Shown here one piece after another: positions 21,259 to 29,800 of a DNA stretch of 32,503 nucleotides; positions within the stretch are counted from its first letter, which is position 1; every line of letters starts with the position of its first letter. The position numbers and the translations under genes are program-made. The notes beneath the pieces were generated by a model. It searched no databases and was not told the DNA's origin. It saw only the letters and a program-made list of their open reading frames with translations. This DNA comes from an uncultured Oscillospiraceae bacterium (lineage in GTDB: Bacteria > Bacillota > Clostridia > Oscillospirales > Oscillospiraceae), in contig CAKTBC010000012.1 of NCBI GenBank assembly GCA_934533005.1, forward strand, positions 1 to 32,503. Direction: 5' to 3'.

Positions 21259-23078
21259 CCGCTCTTTTCCCCGGCGCCCTTTTCCGCCGGAGCCAGAGAT
21301 TTGAGCATCCGCCAGAGCGTTGTGCGGCTGATACCGAGCTGAGCGGCCAGCTCCGCCTGATTGTACCGTCCCTCGTTCATCAGCAGACGCAGCACATCGA
21401 GATTGATCTCCTCGAGCGGACGGTGGATGTTGATAACGGCGGTATCGTCCGTGATAAGCGTGGAGGCCGGTTCCTCCTTGCGCAGGCACGCAGCGACCTC
21501 CTCCTCGCGGATATACGAAGCATCGGCGCGAAGGACGAGCTCCTGCAGCACGCGCCGGAACTGGTTGAGGTTGTGCCGCCAATGGTATCTCTGCAAAAGC
21601 GCCATTGCACCGGGCTCAAACCCGACGACCTGCCGGCCGAACTTGGCGTTGATGAGGCTGATGTAAAGCGCAGCAATGCTCGGGATATCGTCCGCGCGCT
21701 CGCGCAGCGGAGGCGTTTTCAGCGTGAGACACGAAAGGCGCGGCACCAGCGTGCGGTACATCTCGCTCTCGTAAATTTTGCTGAATTCCTCGGTGGAACA
21801 GGCAAAGATCAGCTTGCTGCGCACTGCGGCGCCGCTGCTCTCGATCGCCTGCAGAAGCTGCTCGAGCTGCGCGGCGGGCAGGGCCTGAATGCCCTTGAAA
21901 TAGAGCGTTGTATGCACGGCGTAAAGCGGGGAATCCGTGCTCGAGAGAAGCGCGGAAAACGCTTTGTCCGGCATATCGGCACAGGAGATCGTATAAAGCG
22001 AGTTCTGGGCGAACGGCCCGTTTTCGTAGAGGAGCCGCGCGGCCGCGTCCTTCCCCGTGCCGACCTCGCCGAGGATCAGGATGGGAAGCATCGTCGGCGC
22101 GATTTTTTCGATCGTCTCGCGCAGCGCGCCGATATTGTTGGCGCTGCCGCAGCTTTCAAATATATCCACTGCCGCAAGATCGCGGGGATTGGTCACGGAA
22201 ATGAATCCGGCATCCGCTGCGACCGGCGCATCGCGCAGCTCAGTATACACAAGATAGATCGGCTCGCCCTGCCCTTCGCGGCTCTCCCGCGCCGTGATGG
22301 TGACGTTCTGGCCGTTCCACCGGCGGACAAGGTGATCCGGCAGCGGAGATGAGAGCGGAAACACGCTCTTCTGTACGAGCCGGAGAAGATCCCGCCGCTC
22401 CCCCTCGGGTGAGAGCGAGGAATAGAGAAGCTCCTGTTCCCGGTTGAAGATAAACACATTCACCGGGGACTCGCGCAGCGCAGCGTTGAGCATCCGGCGG
22501 CTGGCCTGAATATCCCGGAACTTGGACGCGAGCTGCACCGCTTCGTTCACCGCAGCCTCCAGGCTCTCCGCACCCGAGGTGATCAGGATGGAGTTCATGC
22601 CGAGCTGCCGGGCGTGCAGCGAGGAGATCATATCGCCGAGCACGAGGCTGTAGCCCTCGCTTTTGAGCTGCGAGAGGACGGACGCGGCGTCCGTCTCTTC
22701 CCGGAGCGTTACGATGCGGATGCGCTGGTTCAAAAGCTCACAGAGCACATGCGCATATTCCGTGATGTTTTCAAAGCCGACAATGGCAAACTTATCCGCA
22801 TAGCTCTCCGCGGTCTTGATGGCGCGGAGAATGTCAAACACCGAAATGGAGGTCTTTACGACCGGGATTGCAGTGCTCCTCGCGATCAGATTTCCCGTCC
22901 CGCCGCGGGAGATGATCACGTCGTAATTGGACAGATCCTCCTCCGAAACGATCCGAAGGCCCTCGTCCAGGTTTCCGACGAAGGCGTTGAGTTCAATATC
23001 GTCCCGGCGGGCGGCGATGCTCTTCAAAAGCTCGCACATTCCCTCGTAGGGCGCAACTGCAAGAATCCGAGTTTTCAT
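21252..23078 (-). CDS. PrpR-N / degenerate AAA+ / Fis-type HTH transcriptional regulator
   Basis: A 608-residue regulator built like a sigma-54 activator but altered. Residues 1 to about 190 form a PrpR-type sensor (DVIISRGGTGNLI, PVVKTSISVFD), about 195-285 a PAS-like segment, about 315-530 an AAA+ domain and 564-594 a Fis-type helix-turn-helix (NQAELAAQLGISRTTLWRML). Walker A is intact (GEVGTGKD, 337-344). The usual GAFTGA loop is missing through a shortening of roughly 20 residues, and Walker B reads TLYFKGI (391-397) instead of a form ending in DE. It therefore should not drive sigma-54 polymerase and may work as a sigma-A activator or repressor sensing a small acid. The ATG at 23078 follows AAGGAGG. 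It sits between both arms of the catabolic locus and is the obvious local regulator. Confidence 0.9.
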   Translation of the reverse strand: MKTRILAVAPYEGMCELLKSIAARRDDIELNAFVGNLDEGLRIVSEEDLSNYDVIISRGGTGNLIARSTAIPVVKTSISVFDILRAIKTAESYADKFAIVGFENITEYAHVLCELLNQRIRIVTLREETDAASVLSQLKSEGYSLVLGDMISSLHARQLGMNSILITSGAESLEAAVNEAVQLASKFRDIQASRRMLNAALRESPVNVFIFNREQELLYSSLSPEGERRDLLRLVQKSVFPLSSPLPDHLVRRWNGQNVTITARESREGQGEPIYLVYTELRDAPVAADAGFISVTNPRDLAAVDIFESCGSANNIGALRETIEKIAPTMLPILILGEVGTGKDAAARLLYENGPFAQNSLYTISCADMPDKAFSALLSSTDSPLYAVHTTLYFKGIQALPAAQLEQLLQAIESSGAAVRSKLIFACSTEEFSKIYESEMYRTLVPRLSCLTLKTPPLRERADDIPSIAALYISLINAKFGRQVVGFEPGAMALLQRYHWRHNLNQFRRVLQELVLRADASYIREEEVAACLRKEEPASTLITDDTAVINIHRPLEEINLDVLRLLMNEGRYNQAELAAQLGISRTTLWRMLKSLAPAEKGAGEKSGQ

Positions 23079-23139
23079 GGATATCCTCCTTTTCCGGCGC
23101 AAACGAGAAACGTTCATAAAATTAATATATCATATTATG

Positions 23140-23168
23140 TTGTAAATTAAAACACCATTTCGAATAAT
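23140..23168 (+). promoter_or_regulatory. Candidate promoter of pdxA2-adh
   Basis: TTGTAA (23140-23145) and AATAAT (23163-23168) are 17 bases apart in the AT-rich divergent gap. The start near 23175 would give a leader of about 64 bases. The -10 box lies inside the inverted repeat at 23157-23174. Confidence 0.45.
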
Positions 23169-23174
23169 CGAAAT
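23157..23174. promoter_or_regulatory. Candidate operator, inverted repeat ATTTCGA-N4-TCGAAAT
   Basis: A perfect 7-bp dyad between the divergent regulator and pdxA2 genes, overlapping the candidate -10 box of pdxA2. The position suits binding by the Fis-type regulator next door, either repressing or controlling both genes. A sequence sharing CGAAATTTT recurs upstream of the radical enzyme at 8680. Confidence 0.55.
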
Positions 23175-23238
23175 TTTTTTGAATAAAACGGAAATAACTT
23201 CTGAAATGTTAAAAATTGAATTACGAGGTGATAGGAAC

Positions 23239-24348
23239 ATGAAACCACTGCTTGCCATAACCATGGGCGATCCGTCCGGCAACGGCCCGGAGCTGTCCGT
23301 CAAAGCGCTGATGGATGCGGCCACCTACGAGATATGCCGCCCGCTCATCGTCGGCGACGCCGCAGCGCTGGAAGCGGCGCAGAAAACAATCCCAGGCGCG
23401 GAGAGCTTCGCCGTTCACGCGGTGCAAAGTCCCGGTGAGGCGATCTTCCTCCACGGGACGATCGACGTGCTGGACATGGGTCTGCTTGATCTTTCCAAGC
23501 GGCTCTTCCGGCGGCAGGAAAAGGAGCTTGCCGGGCGCATGGACACAGCAGCGCTCGCGGCGGCCTACGAGGAAAGCCGCCGCATGTGCGGCGAGTGCGC
23601 GTTCCGGTATGTGCAGAAGGCCATCGAGCTCGCGATGAACGGCGAGGCGGACGGCACGGTGACGAACGCGCTCAACAAGGACAACATCAATCTCGCAGGG
23701 CATCACTTCTCCGGCCACACGGAGATCTACGCCCGCTTCACCGAAACGAAAAAATATACGATGCTGCTCGCGCACGAGGATCTCCGTGTTGTGCATGTCT
23801 CGACCCACGTATCGCTGCGCGAGGCGTGCGACCGCGTGAAGAAAGAGCGCGTGCTCGACTGCATACACATGGCGAACGACTGCTGCCGCGCGCTTGGCAT
23901 CGCCCGCCCGAAGATCGGCGTGGCGGGGCTCAACCCCCACTGCGGCGAAAACGGCCTTTTCGGCACGGAGGAGATTGAGGAGATCCAGCCCGCCATCGAT
24001 ACGGCGCTCGCCGAGGGCATCTGCATCCCCGAGGGCAAGCCCACGCCGCCGGACTCCGTATTCTCCAAGGCGCTGGGCGGCTGGTATGATATCGTCGTCG
24101 CCATGTACCACGATCAGGGGCACATCCCGCTGAAGGTGAAAGGCTTTGTGTATAACCGCGAGCTTCGCAAATGGGACGCCGTTGCCGGGATCAACGTGAC
24201 GCTGGGGCTTCCCATCATCCGCGCCTCGGTCGACCACGGCACGGGTGAAGGCCACGCGGGCGACGGCAGCGCCAACGCGCTGAGTCTGATGAACGCGATC
24301 CATTTTGCCGCACAGATGGCGAACAGCCGCAAACAACCAAACGAGTGA
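23239..24348 (+). CDS. PdxA2-like 4-phospho-tetronate dehydrogenase
   Basis: A 369-residue member of the PdxA family, which oxidises a 4-phosphorylated hydroxy acid with NAD and decarboxylates the product. The N-terminal signature is ITMGDPSGNGPE. Predicted metal ligands are His190 (STHVSL), His234 (LNPHCGENG) and His291 (MYHDQGH), with His160 (GHTE) at the phosphate site; their spacing matches E. coli PdxA. In vitamin B6 synthesis the substrate is 4-phospho-hydroxythreonine, but with a DUF1537 kinase nearby the PdxA2 role on phospho-D-threonate or -erythronate, giving dihydroxyacetone phosphate and CO2, is more likely. The start at 23239 follows GAGGTGAT; the upstream TTG at 23179 lies at the promoter. 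It is about 40 residues longer than E. coli PdxA. Confidence 0.9.
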   Translation: MKPLLAITMGDPSGNGPELSVKALMDAATYEICRPLIVGDAAALEAAQKTIPGAESFAVHAVQSPGEAIFLHGTIDVLDMGLLDLSKRLFRRQEKELAGRMDTAALAAAYEESRRMCGECAFRYVQKAIELAMNGEADGTVTNALNKDNINLAGHHFSGHTEIYARFTETKKYTMLLAHEDLRVVHVSTHVSLREACDRVKKERVLDCIHMANDCCRALGIARPKIGVAGLNPHCGENGLFGTEEIEEIQPAIDTALAEGICIPEGKPTPPDSVFSKALGGWYDIVVAMYHDQGHIPLKVKGFVYNRELRKWDAVAGINVTLGLPIIRASVDHGTGEGHAGDGSANALSLMNAIHFAAQMANSRKQPNE

Positions 24349-24368
24349 AAGAGAAAGGACGGATCACC

Positions 24369-25526
24369 ATGACCTACAAACTCAATCAGCCCGGATGCAC
24401 CTTTGCCGGTGCGGGCAGTCTCTCCCATGTGGCGGACATTCTCTCGGCGGAGAGCGCCAAAAGCGTTCTCATCTTTGCCGACCGCGCGATGATCTCCATC
24501 GGGCTCATCCGTCTGCTGACCGACGAGCTCGACAAGCTCCCGGAGGTTCATTACAGCATCTATTCCGATATGGCCACTGAGCCGAGCTATCAGGACGTGG
24601 AGCACGTCGTTTCCGAGGCCGGAAACGAGGGGTGCGATCTCATCATCGGCATCGGCGGCGGCAGCGTGATGGACGCAGCAAAGCTTTTCAGCGTTCTCAA
24701 GGGTGCGCCGTATACCATCTGCGATCTCCTGCGCGACCCGAAGCTTGCCCGGAAGCTGCGCAAAACACTCATGATCCCGACGACCTGCGGCACCGGCGCG
24801 GAGGCGACCTGCAACGCCATCGTCGCCATCCCCGAGGCCGACGATAAGAAAGGCATCGTAAACGCCTGCATGATCCCGGACTATGTCATTCTGGACAGCC
24901 GCCTCGTCGAAAAGCTTCCGAAATCGATCGTTGCCTCCACGGGCGTGGACGCGCTGGCGCACGTTGTGGAGTGCTACACCTCGCTCAAGGCGACGCCGCT
25001 GAGCAACACCTACGCCGAGGCCGGCGCGAAGCTCATCTTCCACAACCTCCGCGAGGCATATCTCGAGCCTGAAAACCTTGCTGCGCGCGAAGCGCTGATG
25101 CTGGGCGCATACTACGGCGGCATCGCCATCACCGGCAGCGGCACAACGGCGGTGCACGCGCTCTCGTACCCGCTCGGCGGGAAATACCACATCGCGCACG
25201 GCACCTCCAACGCCATTCTCTTCGCGCACGTGATGGCGTTCAACAAACCCGCGTGCGAAGCGCAGCTCGCCACGCTCTGCGATGCGGTGTATCCGGAGCT
25301 GGTCGCCCAGTCCGCCGCCGACCGCGCGCAGAAGATCATCGATGAGATCGAGGATATCGTCCGCGTAACGAACATCCCTACCGATCTCTCGCAGTACCAC
25401 ATCACCGGCGACGATCTGGACTTTCTCGTCAAGGCCGGCAGCGAGCAGACCCGTCTTCTCGTCAACAACCGCCGCACCCTCTCTCTCGATGACATTCGGG
25501 GTATCTACCAAAAGGTCATCGGCTGA
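24369..25526 (+). CDS. Iron-containing alcohol dehydrogenase
   Basis: A 385-residue group III (Fe-ADH) dehydrogenase. The nucleotide-binding motif is GIGGGSVMDAAK (94-105) and the predicted metal ligands are Asp194, His198, His263 and His277 (GVDALAHVVE, VHALSYPLGG, AHGTSN). Such enzymes interconvert small alcohols or hydroxy acids and aldehydes with NAD(P)H. It follows pdxA2 by 20 bases and belongs to the same transcript. In the pathway it may reduce an aldehyde made by the lyase or radical enzyme to dispose of electrons, or oxidise the entry substrate. The ATG at 24369 after AAAGGACGG is chosen over the GTG at 24345, which overlaps the pdxA2 stop. A terminator follows. Confidence 0.92.
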   Translation: MTYKLNQPGCTFAGAGSLSHVADILSAESAKSVLIFADRAMISIGLIRLLTDELDKLPEVHYSIYSDMATEPSYQDVEHVVSEAGNEGCDLIIGIGGGSVMDAAKLFSVLKGAPYTICDLLRDPKLARKLRKTLMIPTTCGTGAEATCNAIVAIPEADDKKGIVNACMIPDYVILDSRLVEKLPKSIVASTGVDALAHVVECYTSLKATPLSNTYAEAGAKLIFHNLREAYLEPENLAAREALMLGAYYGGIAITGSGTTAVHALSYPLGGKYHIAHGTSNAILFAHVMAFNKPACEAQLATLCDAVYPELVAQSAADRAQKIIDEIEDIVRVTNIPTDLSQYHITGDDLDFLVKAGSEQTRLLVNNRRTLSLDDIRGIYQKVIG

Positions 25527-25538
25527 TACGCCCCGGCA

Positions 25539-25583
25539 CAAAAGCCCGGAAGCTTCTGAAAAGAGGCTTCCGGGCTTTTGTTA
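25539..25583. terminator. Terminator between the catabolic locus and the core operon
   Basis: A 15-bp stem (CAAAAGCCCGGAAGC at 25539-25553 with 25566-25580) around 12 bases. A/T runs at both ends suggest it works for the rightward adh transcript and for the leftward operon ending at 25581. Confidence 0.85.
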
Positions 25584-26276
25584 TTCGCGTATGGCGAGGG
25601 TTCGGAGATAGGCCTTCTGCTCATTGGTGACGCGGTAGCTTTCGATGGCTTTGCGTATGGTTTTGTTGTGCGTCCACACGCCCAAGCGGCGCTGCTCAAG
25701 GTACGGAATCGCCGCTTCGTACTGCTTGGCAAGTGCCGTGGCAAAATACCAGGCAATCATCATGTTTACATAATATTCATTGTTTTTAATTATGGAAACT
25801 TCTTCGAGATATTCCAGGCGAAAATCCGCATCGAGATAGTGCGTCATGAGCATTTCGATGCCGAAGCGGATCGTATACGTCTCCCCGCTTCGCATCCAGC
25901 GGCGGCACTCGTCCGGCAGCGCGCTCGGGTGATTTTTGAATGCCTTCGGGCGCAGTGCATCGCAGGTCGCCCAGTTGTCCACAAACGGCAGGAAGGCATC
26001 AAGCGCCGCAACAACGGCAGCATAGTCCTTTTCCTCGTTCAGGATCAGCGCGTGGAGATTGTTCTCATCGAGATACCGGTGCGGCAGGTCGGCGAGAAAA
26101 AGGCCGATATCCGGCTCCTTGCAAAGCTCTCTGGCAAACGAGCGGCAGTCCGGCATGCGAACGCCGAGGACAGACTCCGGCGGAAGCGTCGGGACGAGCT
26201 TCGCCATAAAGGGCGCATTTTTCTCGTCCCGCAGCGCAAGGAGCCGGGCACGCACCGCCTGCGGCGCGCCGCTCAT
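25581..26276 (-). CDS. DNA alkylation repair protein, AlkD-like
   Basis: A 231-residue helical HEAT-repeat-type protein resembling AlkD, the DNA glycosylase that removes bulky or charged alkylated purines. Recognisable family parts are PHRYLDENNLHALIL, FVDNWATCDALRPKAF (the conserved Asp-x-Trp area), and MLMTHYLDADF. The start ATG overlaps the stop of the upstream phosphodiesterase as ATGA, so the two are translationally coupled. It is the last gene of the leftward rseP-ispG-polC operon, a plausible place for a repair function next to the replicative polymerase. Length is typical. I did not verify the catalytic residues beyond these motifs. Confidence 0.85.
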   Translation of the reverse strand: MSGAPQAVRARLLALRDEKNAPFMAKLVPTLPPESVLGVRMPDCRSFARELCKEPDIGLFLADLPHRYLDENNLHALILNEEKDYAAVVAALDAFLPFVDNWATCDALRPKAFKNHPSALPDECRRWMRSGETYTIRFGIEMLMTHYLDADFRLEYLEEVSIIKNNEYYVNMMIAWYFATALAKQYEAAIPYLEQRRLGVWTHNKTIRKAIESYRVTNEQKAYLRTLAIRE

Positions 26277-26821
26277 TTCTCTGCGCGCTCCGTGCGCCAG
26301 ACCTCGCCGGTCTCCACATCCTTCCAGGTGAAAACGCCGTTTTCGAACAGCATATAGCTGTGGCGGCTTTCCTCCTTCGGAATGGAAACCGAGCCGGGGT
26401 TTACATAATATTCTTCATTCTTCCGCTCAAATGCCGGAACATGGGTATGCCCGTAGAGCAGAATGTCACCGGAAGCGAGGGCCTTGGACGCCTCGTCCAG
26501 ATGGTGGCCGTGCGTGAGATAGAGGGTGTATCCGTCTGCGAACACGGCGGCGAAATCGGCAAGCACGGGGAAATTCAACACCATCTGATCCACTTCCCCG
26601 TCGCAGTTTCCGCGGATGCAAAGCGGTGCTTTTTCGAGCGCGTTGAGCATGGCGGCGCACTTTTTCGTATCATAGTCGCGCGGGAGGGCGTTGCGCGGGC
26701 CGTGGTAGAGAATGTCGCCGAGCAGCACGAACTTTTCGGGTTTTTCCTCGGAAAGGCGGCGCAGCAGCGCTTCCGTATAATACGCCGAGCCGTGCAGGTC
26801 GGACGCGATCATGAGTTTCAT
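26273..26821 (-). CDS. YfcE-family metallophosphodiesterase
   Basis: A 182-residue calcineurin-like phosphoesterase of the YfcE/MJ0936 type. Metal-binding motifs in order are IASDLHG (D-x-H near the N-terminus), LLGDILYHG (GD), IRGNCDG (GN-D), LTHGHHLD (GH) and LLYGHTHVP (GHTH). The PGSVSIPKE segment matches the family. Such enzymes hydrolyse phosphodiesters in vitro; the physiological substrate is not established. The ATG at 26821 lies behind AAAGGAGAG, about 16 bases after the polC stop. It overlaps the AlkD-like start by 4 bases. Confidence 0.9.
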   Translation of the reverse strand: MKLMIASDLHGSAYYTEALLRRLSEEKPEKFVLLGDILYHGPRNALPRDYDTKKCAAMLNALEKAPLCIRGNCDGEVDQMVLNFPVLADFAAVFADGYTLYLTHGHHLDEASKALASGDILLYGHTHVPAFERKNEEYYVNPGSVSIPKEESRHSYMLFENGVFTWKDVETGEVWRTERAEK

Positions 26822-26837
26822 ATCGTGATCTCTCCTT

Positions 26838-29800
26838 TTACATTTCACCGAAGGCGTCAAAGAGGCTAACCTGCCGGCTCTCCGGCAGATCGCCGAGCGC
26901 GCCGAGCTTGCGCAGCATGTCCAGGTGGGCGGTACTGACCTTGGGGCAGGCATCGGAAATATCGTCGATGGAGACGAACTGCGCGCCGCTGTCCTGCGCG
27001 CGCTTCAGATCCTCCGCCGCCGAACCACCGAGGCCGGAGATGGCCACGAACGGCGGGCGCAGGCAGCCGTCCTCGATGAGAAATTTGTAGGAATCGGATT
27101 TGTAGATATCGATGGGTGCAAACGTGAAGCCGCGGCGGTAGAATTCGTACACCGCTTCGAGCGTGGTGAGAAGATCCTCCTCCTTGGCCGTCGCGTTCGG
27201 GTTGCGGCGGATGGCATTGATCTTCGCGAGGCACTTGTCGATGCCCTGCAGCATGCTCTCGGCGTCAAAGCCGTCCTTCTGGCTGCGGCGGTAGAAATAC
27301 GCGCTGTAGTACGCGAGCGGCTCGTGCACCTTGAACCACGCGATGCGGAACGCCATCGTGACATACGCGACCGCGTGCGCCTTCGGGAACAGGTACTGGA
27401 TCTTCCGGCAGGACTCGATCCACCACTCCGGCACGCCGAGCTGCTGCATCTCTTCCACGATGCCGTCCGGCCACGGCTTGCCCTTGTGGATGGCGCCCTT
27501 ACGCACGGCCTCCATGAATTTGAACGCGCGCTTCGGCTCCATGCCCATGTCGATGAGATAGAGCATGATGTCGTCACGGCAGCCGACGCATTTGTCGGTC
27601 GGCGCGATGCCGTTGACGACGATGTCGTGGATGTTGCCGGCCCACACGTCCGTGCCGTGCGAGAAGCCCGACAGACGGACGAGCGTGGCAAACTCGTGCG
27701 GCTGCGTGTCCACGAGCATCTGGCGCGTGAACGCCGTGCCGAACTCCGGCACGCCGATCGTACCGGTATGGCCGACGATCGGGTCGCCGTCCGGGATGCC
27801 GAGCGGCTCCGGCGATGTGAAGATGCGCATGGTCTCCGGGTCGTCGAGCGGGATCTCGCGGGCGTTGACGCCGGTGGCGTCCTCGAGCATACGGATCATC
27901 GTCGGGTCATCGTGGCCGAGCTCGTCAAGCTTTAAGAGGTTCGCTTCCATGCTGTGGTATTCAAAGTGCGTCGTGATGATGCCACCGGTCGCGTCGTCTG
28001 CGGGGTGCTGCACGGGGCAGAAGTCCGTGACATCCTTGTCCTGCGGGATGATGACGAGGCCGCCGGGGTGCTGGCCTGTCGTGCGCTTTACGCCGACACA
28101 GCCCGCCGCGAGACGGTTTTCCTCGGCCTTGGAAACAGTGATGCCACGCTCTTCGAGATATTTTTTCACATAGCCGTAGGCCGTCTTTTCCGCCAGCGTG
28201 CCGATCGTACCGGCGCGGAACACGTGGTCACGGCCGAAAAGCTCTTCGGTGTATTTGTGGGCGTTTGCCTGATATTCGCCGGAGAAGTTCAGATCGATAT
28301 CGGGGACCTTGTCACCGCCGAAGCCGAGGAACGTTTCAAACGGAATATCGAACCCGTCCTTGGCAAGCTTCGCGCCGCACACGGGGCAGGTACGGTCGGG
28401 CATGTCCGCGCCACAGCCGTATTTGTCGCCGTTCGGCATGTATACATTTCCAAAGTCCGTGAATTTGCATTTGGGGCAGCGGTAGTGCGGCGGAAGGGAG
28501 TTGACCTCCGTGATGCCGGACATATACGCAACCATGGAGGAGCCGACGCTCCCTCGGCTGCCGACAAGGTAGCCATGCTCGAGAGAATTCTGCACGAGCT
28601 TCTGCGCCGACATGTAAATGACCTCGTAGTGCCGCCCCAGAATCGCATCCAGCTCTTCCTTGATGCGCGTCGTTACGAGCTCCGGCGGGTTTTCGCCGTA
28701 GAGCTCATGGGTCTTGTCCCATACCATGCGCTCGAGATCCTCCGCCGCGTGCGGGATAGACGGCGGGAAGAGGTCCTTCGGCAGCAGCTCAAAGCTCTCC
28801 ACGCTGTCGGCAATGGCGTTCGGCGCGGTGACAACAACGTCGCGGCAGTCCGCCTCGCCGAGATATGAGAACTCCTTGAGCATCTCGTCGGTCGTTTTGA
28901 AATAGAGCGGCAGGGGCTTGTCCGCATCCGGGAACTTGCGCGACGCCATGAGGATATGGCGGTAAATTTCGTCCTCCGGCTCCAGAAAATGCACGTCGCC
29001 GGTCGCGACAACGAGCTTGCCAAGGCGCCGCCCCAAAGCCAGAACGCGGCGGTTGAATTCGCGAAGATCCTCCTCGTCGCGCGCTTTGCCGTCGTTGATA
29101 AGAAAGTGGTTGTTGCAGAGCGGCTGGATCTCAAAATAATCGTAGAACGCGGCGAGCCGGTCAATCTCGGCATCGCTCCGGTTGCGCACGACGGCGTCGA
29201 AAATTTCGCCCGCCTCACACGCCGAGCCGACGAGGATGCCCTCGCGGTACTGCATCAAAAGGCTCTTCGGGATGATCGGGCTTTTCTTGAAGTGCTCCAG
29301 ATGCGATTTGGAGATAAGCTCATAGAGATTTTTGAGGCCGGCCTTGTTCTGCACGAGCAGCGTGATGTGCCGCGGACGGCGGGCATCGTTTTTCCGCAGC
29401 TCCGCCACAAGCGCTCCGGCCTCCGAGAGCGTTTTCGCCCCCTTATCCGCGAGCCGCGGGCGGAGCGTTGTGAAGATACGCGCGCACACGGCGGCATCGT
29501 CGCTCGCGCGGTGGTGGTTGAAGTCCGGCAGTCCCAGCGCGTTGGAGATGATATCGAGCTTGAATTTTTTGAGCTGTTTCATCAGCGCCTGCGCGATGGG
29601 CAGCGTATCGATGTACACGGGGTCAAAGACAAGACCACTGCGCTTTGCCGCGGCGGTGATGAAGCCGATATCAAAGGCAGCGTTGTGCGCCACAAGCGGG
29701 AGATCGCCCACGAACTCCAGAAACGCGCGCACAGCCTCCGCCTCGCTCGGCGCGCCGTAAACGTCGCGGTCAGTGATGCCGGTGAGCTGCACGATCTCCG

